Source: Streptomyces zhihengii (GTDB taxonomy: Bacteria > Actinomycetota > Actinomycetes > Streptomycetales > Streptomycetaceae). Taken from it: a DNA stretch of 64,000 bases. Both the position numbers and the translations under genes were made by a program. The stretch's first letter is position 1, and each line of letters starts with the position of its first letter. Positions 35,435 through 43,004 of the stretch are shown in pieces. The stretch spans positions 1,614,501 through 1,678,500 of the forward strand of contig NZ_JAFEJA010000002.1 of assembly GCF_016919245.1 (NCBI RefSeq), read 5' to 3'. The notes below the pieces were generated by a model that did not search any database, was not told where the DNA came from, and worked only from the letters and a program-made list of their open reading frames with translations.

Positions 35435-36109
35435 ATGCCAGGAGGACGGTTGACCCAGCAGGAACGCCAGCGCATCGCGGCCGGGCTCGCCGACGGCCTC
35501 TCCTACGCCGAGATCGGCCGCCGGCTCGAACGCCCGACCTCCACGATCAGCCGGGAGGTGTCCCGCAACGGCGGGCCCGGCCGCTACCGGCCCCAGCAGG
35601 CCCACCTGGCCACGGTGCGGCGGGCGCGGCGCGGCACACCCGTCGCCTCCCGCGAGGGCAGGCCCCCGGGCGGCACGACGGAGGACCGGATCGTCGCGCT
35701 GGCGGTCGCGTCGGGGATGCCGAGGACCATGGCGCGGGTGCATGTCGACCTGCTGATGTCCGAGGACGGCAGGCGTACCGCGGCCGAGCTCGTCCGCAGG
35801 CTGGAGGTCAGCCCGGCCTCCGTCTCCGTGGCCGTGAACTACCTGGTCCGGCACGGGTACGCCCGGCGCGAGCGCGATCCCCGGCGGCGGCGCGACGTCT
35901 ACGTCGTCGACGACGAGGCCTGGTACCACTCGATCGCGATCAGTGCCCGGCAGACCCTCGCGTCGGCCCGGGCCGCGACGGAGGCGGCCGGGACGCTCGG
36001 CCCCGGCTCGCCCGTCGGCCGGCGGCTCCTCCGGGCGGGCACCTTCCTGGAGCGGGTCGTGGAGGACATGAAGGAGTCGGCCGACCGCTGGCGCACCCTG
36101 CTGACCTGA
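35435..36109 (+). CDS. HTH regulator with IS30-like and MarR/GbsR-like domains
   Basis: The 224-residue regulator begins MPGGRLTQQERQRIAAGLAD and has an HTH_38/IS30-type helix-turn-helix (YAEIGRRLERPTSTISREVS), then a winged-helix of MarR/GbsR type (AAELVRRLEVSPASVSVAVN, then HGYARRERDPRRRRDVY), and a helical C-terminus. ATG 35435 is preferred because the family starts this way. ATG 35405 overlaps a palindrome, and TTG 35450 has an AGGAGG 4 nt upstream, so the true start is open. It is divergent from the P450 operon and is its likely regulator. Confidence 0.85.
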   Translation: MPGGRLTQQERQRIAAGLADGLSYAEIGRRLERPTSTISREVSRNGGPGRYRPQQAHLATVRRARRGTPVASREGRPPGGTTEDRIVALAVASGMPRTMARVHVDLLMSEDGRRTAAELVRRLEVSPASVSVAVNYLVRHGYARRERDPRRRRDVYVVDDEAWYHSIAISARQTLASARAATEAAGTLGPGSPVGRRLLRAGTFLERVVEDMKESADRWRTLLT

Positions 36110-36140
36110 GCCGCCGCTGCTCCGATCGGGTGATGTCCGC

Positions 36141-36168
36141 CCGGCGGGCAATCCGGAGTGCCCGCCGG
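36141..36168. repeat. Inverted repeat 1 of a hairpin array
   Basis: CCGGCGGGCA (36141-36150) pairs perfectly with TGCCCGCCGG (36159-36168) around 8 nt. It lies 31 nt after the HTH stop codon and could be its terminator. Two larger hairpins follow within 180 bp. Confidence 0.6.
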
Positions 36169-36246
36169 CCCCGAAGAGAGGTCGTCCGCGAGCCGCTCGG
36201 AGGGTGCGTGCCCGTCGGACGTCGTGCCGCTGCCTGTGCGGCGCGA

Positions 36247-36285
36247 CCGGTGCCCGGGCGGGAAGGGACAGCCCCCGGGCACCGG
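36247..36285. repeat. Inverted repeat 2 of a hairpin array
   Basis: A perfect 12-bp stem (36247-36258 with 36274-36285) has a 15-nt loop. It lies between the convergent HTH and hydrolase genes. Confidence 0.6.
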
Positions 36286-36299
36286 CCGCCGGTCCCGAT

Positions 36300-36340
36300 G
36301 TGCCCCGGGACCGGCGGCCGTTCCGCCGGTCCCGGGGCAC
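36300..36340. terminator. Strong 18-bp hairpin terminator with a competing fold
   Basis: A perfect 18-bp stem (36300-36317 with 36323-36340, loop CCGTT) lies 4 nt from the hydrolase stop. Its left arm can pair instead with CCGCCGGTCCC just upstream at about 36287-36297, so two exclusive folds exist. As a terminator it would serve both convergent genes. Confidence 0.75.
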
Positions 36341-36344
36341 GGCC

Positions 36345-37085
36345 TCACGTCAGGAGGTGCCGGGCGAAGAACCGTGCCCCGGTGTCGAGTTCGAACGCCG
36401 GGACGCCGGTGTGCCCGCCGGTATTGGCGTGCAGGGTCTTCTCCTTCGAGCCGAAGGCGTCGTACAGGTCCAGGGCCGCCTGCCGGTCGTTGCCCTCGTC
36501 GTCCCACTGCAGCAGGACGTGCAGCGGAATGGTGACCCGGCGGGCCTCCTCGAACATGGCGGCGGGGACGAGACTCCCGGCGAAGAGTCCGGCGGCCACG
36601 ATGCGCGGCTCGACCACCGCGAGGCGGACACCGACGGAGATCACTCCGCCCTCGTACCCGACCGGGCCGCCGATCCCGGGCAGCGCCAGCAGGGCGTCCA
36701 GCGCCGTCCGCCATTCGGGGACGGCTCTTTCGACGAGCGGCATGACGAGGGCGTCGACGATGTCGCCGCCGACCGGTCCGCCGGCCTCCAGCGCCCGGCG
36801 CAGGTCCGCGCGGGCCTGTTCGGCCGCGGCCCAGCGGGGCCGCTCGCCGCTTCCGGGGAGCTCGACGGTCGCCGCGGCGAAGCCGTGGCGTGCCGCGTAG
36901 TGGCGGGCCCGCCCCGCCAGTCGGGGATACATCCGGGGCAGGCCGAGCGGCGGGTGGCCGATGAGGATGAGCGGCACCGGAGCGGAGGCGGACACGGGCG
37001 TCCACAGGATGCCGGGGATCCGGTCGAGGGTGAAGCGGCGTTCGAGGACGCCGCCGTCGAGGAGTTGTTCGGAGACGAAGTGCAC
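36345..37085 (-). CDS. Alpha/beta hydrolase (dienelactone-hydrolase-like)
   Basis: This 246-residue hydrolase has the oxyanion region LILIGHPPLG and the nucleophile strand-turn GYEGGVISVGVRL, in which Ser is kept but the first Gly of G-x-S-x-G is Val. A late His lies in GGHTGVP. An Asp in the QWDDEGN segment is the probable acid. GTG 37085 follows GAAAGG. There is no signal peptide, so it is cytoplasmic. It ends next to the strong hairpin at 36300-36340. The substrate is unknown. Confidence 0.85.
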   Translation of the reverse strand: MHFVSEQLLDGGVLERRFTLDRIPGILWTPVSASAPVPLILIGHPPLGLPRMYPRLAGRARHYAARHGFAAATVELPGSGERPRWAAAEQARADLRRALEAGGPVGGDIVDALVMPLVERAVPEWRTALDALLALPGIGGPVGYEGGVISVGVRLAVVEPRIVAAGLFAGSLVPAAMFEEARRVTIPLHVLLQWDDEGNDRQAALDLYDAFGSKEKTLHANTGGHTGVPAFELDTGARFFARHLLT

Positions 37086-37528
37086 GTTCGTGCCTTTCGG
37101 GAGAGCTCTGGAACGGCGCTCCCGGGCCGTCTATCGCCCGACCGTGACCCCGGAGGGGAGCACCCATGTCGACACTGCGTTCACGGGTACCACCTCCTCG
37201 TTCTCTCGCACGGCCCGAGGAAAGCTAGCAGCGGTCGCCGCGGTCCGCCACGCCTTTTCCGGGGGCTCCGCGACCGGTCCCCTCGCGCCGTTCCCGCAAG
37301 CGGAACATCAACGACCGAGGCGGGGTTCACTCGTTCGGATGATCGGGGATCACGTCACGTCGACTGCGCCTGGAACGGCGGGTGTTGGTGCGGCGGTTGC
37401 GCCCCGGCGCGGTAAACGCCGTCTTCCGGTCGAAAAGGATGATCACTCGGAAAATTCGCTTAACAGGTGAACCGTTTCCCTTCGGGACCATGCAACGGCA
37501 GCATTCCCCAGCGAAGGGAGTCGGCGGC
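37086..37528. other. 443-bp intergenic region, divergent promoters
   Basis: This gap separates the divergent hydrolase and tectonin genes. It holds one short ORF with a strong Shine-Dalgarno (37166-37228) and a relatively AT-rich patch at about 37430-37475 that may contain the tectonin promoter. I saw no clear -35/-10 pair and no long inverted repeat. Confidence 0.5.
37166..37228 (+). CDS. Possible 20-aa small ORF with strong Shine-Dalgarno
   Basis: GGAGGGGAG precedes ATG 37166 at ideal spacing. The ORF reads MSTLRSRVPPPRSLARPEES and stops at TAG 37226-37228. It is Arg/Pro/Ser-rich with no recognised leader-peptide pattern. It may be a leader ORF of the tectonin transcript, or chance. Confidence 0.3.
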   Translation: MSTLRSRVPPPRSLARPEES

Positions 37529-38227
37529 ATGGCCGACTGGAAGCAGATCAGCGGGGCCCTGGTGCGGATCGCGGTGGGTTCGCGGACGAACGTGTGGGGC
37601 GTGAACTCGGCCGGGAACATCTACCGGTACACCAACAACGACGCGAGTCCCTGGGTGCAGATCCCCGGCGGGCTGTCCGACATCGGTGCCGGGGCCGACG
37701 GCACGGTGTGGGGGGTCAACGCGGCCGGCAACATCTACCGCTACACCGGCGACCACGAGGCCGGTCACTGGAAGCAGATCAACGGCGGCCTGGCACGCAT
37801 CACGGTGGGTTCGCGGACGAACGTGTGGGGCGTGAACTCGGCCGGGAACATCTACCGGTACACCAACAACGACGCGAGTCCCTGGGTGCAGATCCCCGGC
37901 GGGCTGTCCGACATCGGTGCCGCGGCGGACGGCACGGTGTGGGGGGTCAACGCGGCCGGCAACATCTACCGCTACACCGGCGACCACGAGAGCGGTCACT
38001 GGAAGCAGATCAACGGCGGGCTCAAGGGCATCGACGCGGGCTCGCGGACGAACGTGTGGGGCGTCAACGCCGCCGACAGCGTCTACTCCTACACCAACAA
38101 CGACGCCAACCCCTGGATCCAGATCCCCGGCGGGCTGTCCGACATCGGTGCCGCGGCGGACGGCACGGTGTGGGGGGTCAACGCGGCCGGCAACATCTAC
38201 CGCTACACCGGCGACCTCCCCGCCTGA
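37529..38227 (+). CDS. Tectonin-type beta-propeller lectin
   Basis: The 232-residue protein consists of six tectonin blades of about 38-39 residues, each with the GTVWGVNAAGNIYRYTGD or NVWGVNSAGNIYRYTNNDA pattern and a W-x-Q-I-x-G-G-L link. Tectonin propellers bind carbohydrates or lipid A-like ligands. There is no signal peptide after MADWKQISG, so it is cytoplasmic or exported by another route. ATG 37529 follows AAGGGAG. The gene is three near-identical 231-bp units, implying recent duplication. It ends before a hairpin terminator at 38304-38335. Confidence 0.9.
   Translation: MADWKQISGALVRIAVGSRTNVWGVNSAGNIYRYTNNDASPWVQIPGGLSDIGAGADGTVWGVNAAGNIYRYTGDHEAGHWKQINGGLARITVGSRTNVWGVNSAGNIYRYTNNDASPWVQIPGGLSDIGAAADGTVWGVNAAGNIYRYTGDHESGHWKQINGGLKGIDAGSRTNVWGVNAADSVYSYTNNDANPWIQIPGGLSDIGAAADGTVWGVNAAGNIYRYTGDLPA
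37535..38227 (+). repeat. Three tandem 231-bp repeats (two blades each)
   Basis: Equivalent TCGCGGACGAACGTGTGGGG starts occur at 37580, 37811 and 38042, exactly 231 bp (77 codons) apart. Units 1 and 2 are identical over more than 110 bp; unit 3 differs mostly in its first blade. Confidence 0.9.
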
Positions 38228-38303
38228 CCGGCCCGCGGGCGGGCCCCACCCGTGAATCCGCCTTCCCGGCGCGGGCCCGCACGCACGGCACACGCACGAC
38301 GGC

Positions 38304-38335
38304 TGCCCGGACTCCCGGCGGAGGGAGCCCGGGCA
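38304..38335 (+). terminator. Hairpin terminator after the tectonin gene
   Basis: TGCCCGG-x-CTCCC (38304-38316) pairs with GGGAG-x-CCGGGCA (38323-38335), with one internal mismatch and a 6-nt loop. Confidence 0.6.
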
Positions 38336-38455
38336 CCTGCCGTCGCACGCCACCGCGCGGGCACGGCGAACGGGTGACGGTCCCTCCGGGGGCGGGGCGG
38401 GGGTGCTCTCCTTGACCCCGCACACACCCAGCCCCCTCGATGACCGGGAGCCCCA

Positions 38456-38776
38456 GTGATCCCTCAGGACCGACTCAGCGACCCGACCGTCCGCGCCTTC
38501 GTCAGCGCCGTCAACAGCGGTGACCGGAAGGCGTTCCAGGCACTTCTCGCCCCGGGCGCGACCATGACCGACGACGGCACCGACCGCGATGTCGACGACT
38601 GGACGGAACGGGAGATCTGGTCCTCAGGCGGCCGCATGGAGGTGGAGAGCGAATCCGACGGCGGCCGCTCGCTCGTCGTCGACTACGCCAACGACACCTT
38701 CGGCGGCATGCGCACACGCTGGGCGTTCGAGGTCACCGACGGGCGCATCAGCCGCTTCGACACCGGCCAGGCCTGA
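38456..38776 (+). CDS. Small NTF2/SnoaL-like protein
   Basis: This 106-residue protein has the cone-fold pattern of the NTF2/SnoaL superfamily: an N-terminal helix (VRAFVSAVNSGDRKAFQALL), then strands through MEVESESDGGRSLVV and WAFEVTDGRISRFDTGQA. Such proteins bind or isomerise small hydrophobic molecules, or serve as ligand-binding domains. It starts at GTG 38456. No catalytic Asp/His pair can be assigned. It converges on the gap gene across a 12-bp hairpin. Confidence 0.75.
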   Translation: MIPQDRLSDPTVRAFVSAVNSGDRKAFQALLAPGATMTDDGTDRDVDDWTEREIWSSGGRMEVESESDGGRSLVVDYANDTFGGMRTRWAFEVTDGRISRFDTGQA

Positions 38777-38808
38777 CCCGCCTCCGGCGCCTCCGGGCCC
38801 GCCGCGGC

Positions 38809-38837
38809 CCGGCCCCGCTCGCGAAGAGCGGGGCCGG
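38809..38837. terminator. Bidirectional hairpin terminator
   Basis: A perfect 12-bp stem (38809-38820 with 38826-38837) with loop GCGAA lies between the convergent NTF2-like and gap genes. Confidence 0.8.
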
Positions 38838-38851
38838 CCCACGGCGTCCGG

Positions 38852-39850
38852 TCAGGAGGAGGCGAGCAGGTCCAGCGTGTCGATCACGCGGTTCGAGAAG
38901 CCCCACTCGTTGTCGTACCAGGCGACCACCTTGACGTGGCGGCCGTCGACGCGGGTCAGCGCCGAGTCGAAGATCGACGAGGCGGGGTTGCCCGTGATGT
39001 CGGACGAGACCAGCGGGTCGTCCGAGTACTCCAGGACACCGGCGAGCGGCCCCTGTGCCGCGGCGCGGTACGCCTCCAGCACCTCGTCGCGCGTCACGTC
39101 GCGGGCGACGGTCGTGTTGAGTTCGACGATCGAGCCCACCGGCACCGGCACACGGATCGAGTCGCCCGACAGCTTGCCGTCGAGGTTCGGCAGCACCAGC
39201 CCGATCGCCTTCGCGGCGCCCGTCGTGGTCGGCACGATGTTGACGCCGGCGGCGCGGGCGCGACGGGCGTCGCGGTGCGGGCCGTCCTGCAGGTTCTGCT
39301 CCTGCGTGTAGGCGTGCACCGTCGTCATGAAGCCGTGCTCGATGCCGGCGAGGTCGTCGAGCACCTTGGCCAGCGGCGCGAGCGCGTTGGTGGTGCAGGA
39401 GGCGTTGGAGACGACCGTGTGCACGGCCGGCTCGTAGGCGTCGGTGTTGACCCCGAACGCGAGGGTGACGTCGGCGCCGTCCGAGGGCGCGCTGACGAGG
39501 ACCTTCTTCGCACCCGCGTCGAGGTGGGCCCGGGCGGCCTTGGCCGAGGTGAAGCGGCCGGTGGCCTCCAGGACGATGTCGACGCCGAGTTCCGCCCACG
39601 GGAGCTGCGCCGGCTCGCGCTCCGCCAGCACCGCGATCCGGCGGCCGTCGACGACGAGGGTGTTCCCGTCGACGCTCACCGGGCGCCCGAGCCGGCCCGC
39701 GGTGCTGTCGTAGGCGAGCAGCCGGGCGAGCGTGGCGGGCTCCGTCAGGTCGTTGACGGCCACGACCTCGAGGGTGCTGTCGCGCTCCAGCAGCGCGCGC
39801 AGCACATTGCGTCCGATGCGGCCGAATCCGTTGATGGCGATGCGAGTCAT
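38852..39850 (-). CDS. gap: Glyceraldehyde-3-phosphate dehydrogenase
   Basis: The 332-residue enzyme oxidises glyceraldehyde-3-phosphate to 1,3-bisphosphoglycerate in glycolysis. Visible are the Rossmann start RIAINGFGRIGRNVLRALLE, the catalytic Cys in SNASCTTNALAP, and the C-terminal WYDNEWGFSNRVIDT. The acidic residue that selects NAD is present after the second strand (VVAVND). ATG 39850 follows GAAGGGA. Streptomyces usually carry more than one gap copy, so this may be a condition-specific paralogue. A 9-bp inverted repeat lies upstream. Confidence 0.95.
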   Translation of the reverse strand: MTRIAINGFGRIGRNVLRALLERDSTLEVVAVNDLTEPATLARLLAYDSTAGRLGRPVSVDGNTLVVDGRRIAVLAEREPAQLPWAELGVDIVLEATGRFTSAKAARAHLDAGAKKVLVSAPSDGADVTLAFGVNTDAYEPAVHTVVSNASCTTNALAPLAKVLDDLAGIEHGFMTTVHAYTQEQNLQDGPHRDARRARAAGVNIVPTTTGAAKAIGLVLPNLDGKLSGDSIRVPVPVGSIVELNTTVARDVTRDEVLEAYRAAAQGPLAGVLEYSDDPLVSSDITGNPASSIFDSALTRVDGRHVKVVAWYDNEWGFSNRVIDTLDLLASS

Positions 39851-39907
39851 GAGTGGTGTCCCTTCGGTTCCCCACCAGGCTCGCTCGCGCCGCGCCCCGC
39901 TGACAGT

Positions 39908-39940
39908 GGCGGGATCGCCATGGTTCACAAGGATCCCGCC
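39908..39940. promoter_or_regulatory. Inverted repeat upstream of gap
   Basis: GGCGGGATC (39908-39916) and GATCCCGCC (39932-39940) are perfect arms with a 15-nt spacer, 58-90 nt upstream of the gap start. This may be an operator or an RNA hairpin in the leader. Confidence 0.45.
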
Positions 39941-40002
39941 AGGCGGCGCCGGGCGGGCGTCCGCCCCGGTGGGAGGGGCACTCGCCCGGGTCCGGCTGGG
40001 GG

Positions 40003-40959
40003 TCACTCGCCCCGGGTGAAGGTGCGCCGGTACTCGCTCGGCGTGGTGCCGAGGATGCGCTGGAAGTGCAGGCGCAGGTTCGCCCCGGTACCGAGACCCA
40101 CATCGGCGGCGATCTGCTCCACACCGAGCTGGGAGCGTTCGAGCAGTTCGCGGGCCCGGTCGACACGGGCACGCATCACCCACTGCATCGGCGTGTAGCC
40201 GGTCTCCTCGACGAAGCGCCGGGAGAAGGTGCGCGGCGACACCCCCGCCTGCCGCGCCAGCACATCGAGCGTGAGCGGCTCGCCGAGCCGGCGCAGCGCC
40301 CACTCGCGGGTGGCGGCGAACCGCTCGCCCAGCGGCTCGGGCACGCTCCGCGGCACGTACTGGGCCTGACCGCCGCTGCGGTACGGGGCCGCGACCAGCC
40401 GCCGGGCCGCGTGGTTGGACGCGGCCACACCGAGATCGCCGCGCACGATGTGCAGGCACAGGTCGATCCCGGAGGCGGCGCCGGCCGAGGTGAGCACGCT
40501 GCCCTCGTCGACGAACAGCACGTTCTCGTCGACCAGGACGAGCGGATGCCGGGCCGCCAGCGCCCGGGTGTAGTGCCAGTGCGTGGTGGCGCGCCTGCCG
40601 TCGAGCAGGCCGGTGGCGGCGAGCGCGAAGGCGCCCGTCGAGATGGCGGCGAGCCGCGCGCCCCGGGCGTGGGCGGCGATCAGCGCCTCGACCACGGCCG
40701 GCGGCGGATCGTCGCGGTCGGGGAACCGGTAGCCGGGCACGAAGACGATGTCGGCCCAGGCGAGCGCGTCGAGACCGTGGGCGACGTAGTAGGCGAGGCC
40801 GTCGCCGCCCGTCACGAGACCGGGCGCCGCCCCGCACACCCGCACCTCGTACGGCATGCTCGCGCGGGTCGTGAACACCTGCGCCGGGATTCCGACGTCC
40901 AGGGGCTTCGCACCCTCCAGGACGAGGACGGCGACACGATGCAGGCGGGGTGCGGGCAC
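40003..40959 (-). CDS. GlxA-family AraC regulator with DJ-1/PfpI domain
   Basis: This 318-residue protein has an N-terminal DJ-1/PfpI-like domain (VAVLVLEGAKPLDVGIPAQV, then ADIVFVPGY) in which the usual nucleophile Cys is Ser (AAISTGAFALA). The C-terminal AraC double helix-turn-helix includes LARQAGVSPRTFSRRFVEETG and IAADVGLGTGANLRLHFQRILG. GTG 40959 is the start. It reads toward gap on the same strand but is separated by 152 nt. The ligand and targets are unknown. Confidence 0.9.
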   Translation of the reverse strand: MPAPRLHRVAVLVLEGAKPLDVGIPAQVFTTRASMPYEVRVCGAAPGLVTGGDGLAYYVAHGLDALAWADIVFVPGYRFPDRDDPPPAVVEALIAAHARGARLAAISTGAFALAATGLLDGRRATTHWHYTRALAARHPLVLVDENVLFVDEGSVLTSAGAASGIDLCLHIVRGDLGVAASNHAARRLVAAPYRSGGQAQYVPRSVPEPLGERFAATREWALRRLGEPLTLDVLARQAGVSPRTFSRRFVEETGYTPMQWVMRARVDRARELLERSQLGVEQIAADVGLGTGANLRLHFQRILGTTPSEYRRTFTRGE

Positions 40960-41162
40960 AGGGAGAGGCTATCGCCCGGTGCGCCGGCGGGTGGGCCCCG
41001 TCACACCCGGTGCAAGGGAGCCGTCAAGGAATTCGGCTCCACCGTATGGGCCCCATCAAGGGTGTTCGACGACCCGCCGGGGCGGGGGTTTGCTGAGATC
41101 CGGCCGCCTGGCCGATTCCCTCTCTTCCCTTTCCGTCCCGTCTCTTCATCCAGGAGCTCACG

Positions 41163-41246
41163 ATGGCCGATCTGGCCTTCGTCGTCACCGTGGCCGCGGT
41201 ATTCGCGCTGGTGGCTCTCATAGCCAAGGGGGTGGCGAAGCTGTGA
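41163..41246 (+). CDS. 27-aa membrane peptide gene preceding kdpF
   Basis: The ORF MADLAFVVTVAAVFALVALI followed by a short basic tail is a single transmembrane helix. CCAGGAG precedes ATG 41163, and the stop overlaps the kdpF start as GTGA. This tight coupling and clean Shine-Dalgarno argue for a real gene. It may be an extra small subunit or regulator of KdpFABC. The region 40960-41162 before it holds no operator I can identify. Confidence 0.65.
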   Translation: MADLAFVVTVAAVFALVALIAKGVAKL

Positions 41247-41332
41247 ACGCCGAAAACATCGTCGGCCTCGTCGTGGCCGTCGCCCTGCTCGGCTATCTCG
41301 TCCTCGCGCTCATTCGTCCGGAGAGGTTCTGA
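41243..41332 (+). CDS. kdpF: KdpF, small subunit of the K+ ATPase
   Basis: The 29-residue peptide [20 protein letters not shown] with end ALIRPERF is one transmembrane helix with the typical C-terminal RPERF of KdpF. KdpF stabilises the KdpFABC complex. GTG 41243 overlaps the preceding membrane peptide stop. It sits 7 nt before kdpA. Confidence 0.92.
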   Translation: MNAENIVGLVVAVALLGYLVLALIRPERF

Positions 41333-41339
41333 GCGGCAT

Positions 41340-43004
41340 ATGAGTCCCCAGATCGCGGGCGTCCTCCAGATGCTCGCCCTGATCGCCGCGCTCGCCCTGG
41401 CCTGTCGCCCGCTCGGTGACTTCATGGCGCGGGTCTACTCCTCCGACCGGCACCTGCGGGTGGAGAAGTGGATCTACAAGGGCATCGGCGCCAATCCGAA
41501 CGTCGAGATGCGCTGGCCCGCCTATCTGCGCGGAGTGCTCGCCTTCTCCGCGGTGAGCGTGCTGTTCCTCTACGCCCTGCAGCGGCTGCAGGGGAGCCTG
41601 CCGGGATCCCTCGGCTTCGCGTCGATCGACCCGGACCAGGCGTTCAACACCGCCGCGTCCTTCGTGGCGAACACCAACTGGCAGTCGTACTACGGCGAGC
41701 AGGCCATGGGCCATGTCGTCCAGACCGGCGGCCTGGCGGTGCAGAACTTCGTCTCCGCCGCCGTCGGCATGGCCGTCGCGGTCGCGCTGGTGCGCGGACT
41801 GGCCCGCTCGCGCACCGGAGAGCTCGGCAACTTCTGGTCCGACCTCGTCCGCGGCACCGTCCGGATTCTGCTGCCGATCTCCGTGATCGGCGCGCTCGTC
41901 CTCGTGGCGTGCGGCGCCATCCAGAACTTCGCCCCGATCCACGAGGTCGGCCAGTTCATGGGCGGCACCCAGCAGTGGAACGGCGGAGCGGTCGCCTCCC
42001 AGGAAGTCATCAAGGAACTGGGAACGAACGGCGGCGGCTACTTCAACGCCAATTCGGCCCACCCCTTCGAAAACCCCGGCGGGCTCTCGAACCTCTTCGA
42101 GATATTCCTGATCCTCCTCATTCCGTTCGCCCTCACCCGCACCTTCGGGCGCATGGTCGGATCGCTGAAGCAGGGATACGCCGTCCTCGGTGTCATGGCC
42201 ACCATCTGGATCGGTTTCACCGCGCTGATGATGTGGACCGAGTTCGCCCACCACGGACCGGCGTTCGACATCGCCGGCGGTGCGATGGAAGGCAAGGAGA
42301 CCCGCTTCGGCATCGCCGGCTCGTCCCTCTTCGCCGTCGCCACCACCCTCACCTCGACCGGTGCGGTGAACTCCTTCCACTCCTCCTTCACCGGCTTCGG
42401 CGGCGGCATCACCATGCTCGGCATGCAGCTCGGCGAGATCGCACCCGGCGGCGTCGGCTCCGGCCTCTACGGCATGCTGATCATGGCGATCATCGCGGTG
42501 TTCATCGCCGGCCTGATGGTCGGCCGCACGCCCGAGTACCTCGGCAAGAAGATCGGCACCCGCGAGATCAAGCTCGCGGCCTGCTACATCCTGATCACCC
42601 CGGCCCTCGTGCTCGGCTTCACCGCCGCCGCGATGGCCCTGCCGACGCCCGGCGACTCGATGACGAACTCCGGCGCGCACGGCTTCTCGGAGATCCTCTA
42701 CGCCTACACCTCCGGCGCCAACAACAACGGCTCCGCGTTCGCCGGACTCAACGCCGACACCCAGTGGTTCAACACCACCATCGGCATCGCCATGCTGCTC
42801 GGCCGGTTCCTGCCCATGGTGTTCGTCCTCGCGCTGGCCGGCTCCCTCGCGCAGCAGAAGCCGGTCCCCGCGACCGCGGGCACCCTGCGCACCGACAAGC
42901 CCCTCTACTCGGGCCTGCTCGTCGGCACCATCCTGATCATCACCGGTCTGACCTACTTCCCGGCGCTGGCGCTGGGGCCGCTCGCCGAAGGACTGGCGTC
43001 ATGA
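41340..43004 (+). CDS. kdpA: KdpA, K+-translocating subunit
   Basis: The 554-residue polytopic membrane protein binds and passes K+. The four selectivity-filter regions are visible: [45 protein letters not shown] and [12 protein letters not shown]. The length is normal. It overlaps kdpB by ATGA. The operon is normally induced at low K+ by KdpDE, but no kdpDE is in this window. Confidence 0.96.
   Translation: MSPQIAGVLQMLALIAALALACRPLGDFMARVYSSDRHLRVEKWIYKGIGANPNVEMRWPAYLRGVLAFSAVSVLFLYALQRLQGSLPGSLGFASIDPDQAFNTAASFVANTNWQSYYGEQAMGHVVQTGGLAVQNFVSAAVGMAVAVALVRGLARSRTGELGNFWSDLVRGTVRILLPISVIGALVLVACGAIQNFAPIHEVGQFMGGTQQWNGGAVASQEVIKELGTNGGGYFNANSAHPFENPGGLSNLFEIFLILLIPFALTRTFGRMVGSLKQGYAVLGVMATIWIGFTALMMWTEFAHHGPAFDIAGGAMEGKETRFGIAGSSLFAVATTLTSTGAVNSFHSSFTGFGGGITMLGMQLGEIAPGGVGSGLYGMLIMAIIAVFIAGLMVGRTPEYLGKKIGTREIKLAACYILITPALVLGFTAAAMALPTPGDSMTNSGAHGFSEILYAYTSGANNNGSAFAGLNADTQWFNTTIGIAMLLGRFLPMVFVLALAGSLAQQKPVPATAGTLRTDKPLYSGLLVGTILIITGLTYFPALALGPLAEGLAS

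Noticed and set aside
37535..38227. Repeats taken as a CRISPR-like array
   Set aside because: Units are 231 bp, in frame and code for tectonin blades. There are no short repeats with unique spacers and no cas genes.
40960..41162. c-di-AMP (ydaO) riboswitch in front of kdp
   Set aside because: I could not match the conserved ydaO elements in the 203-bp leader. A covariance search would settle it.
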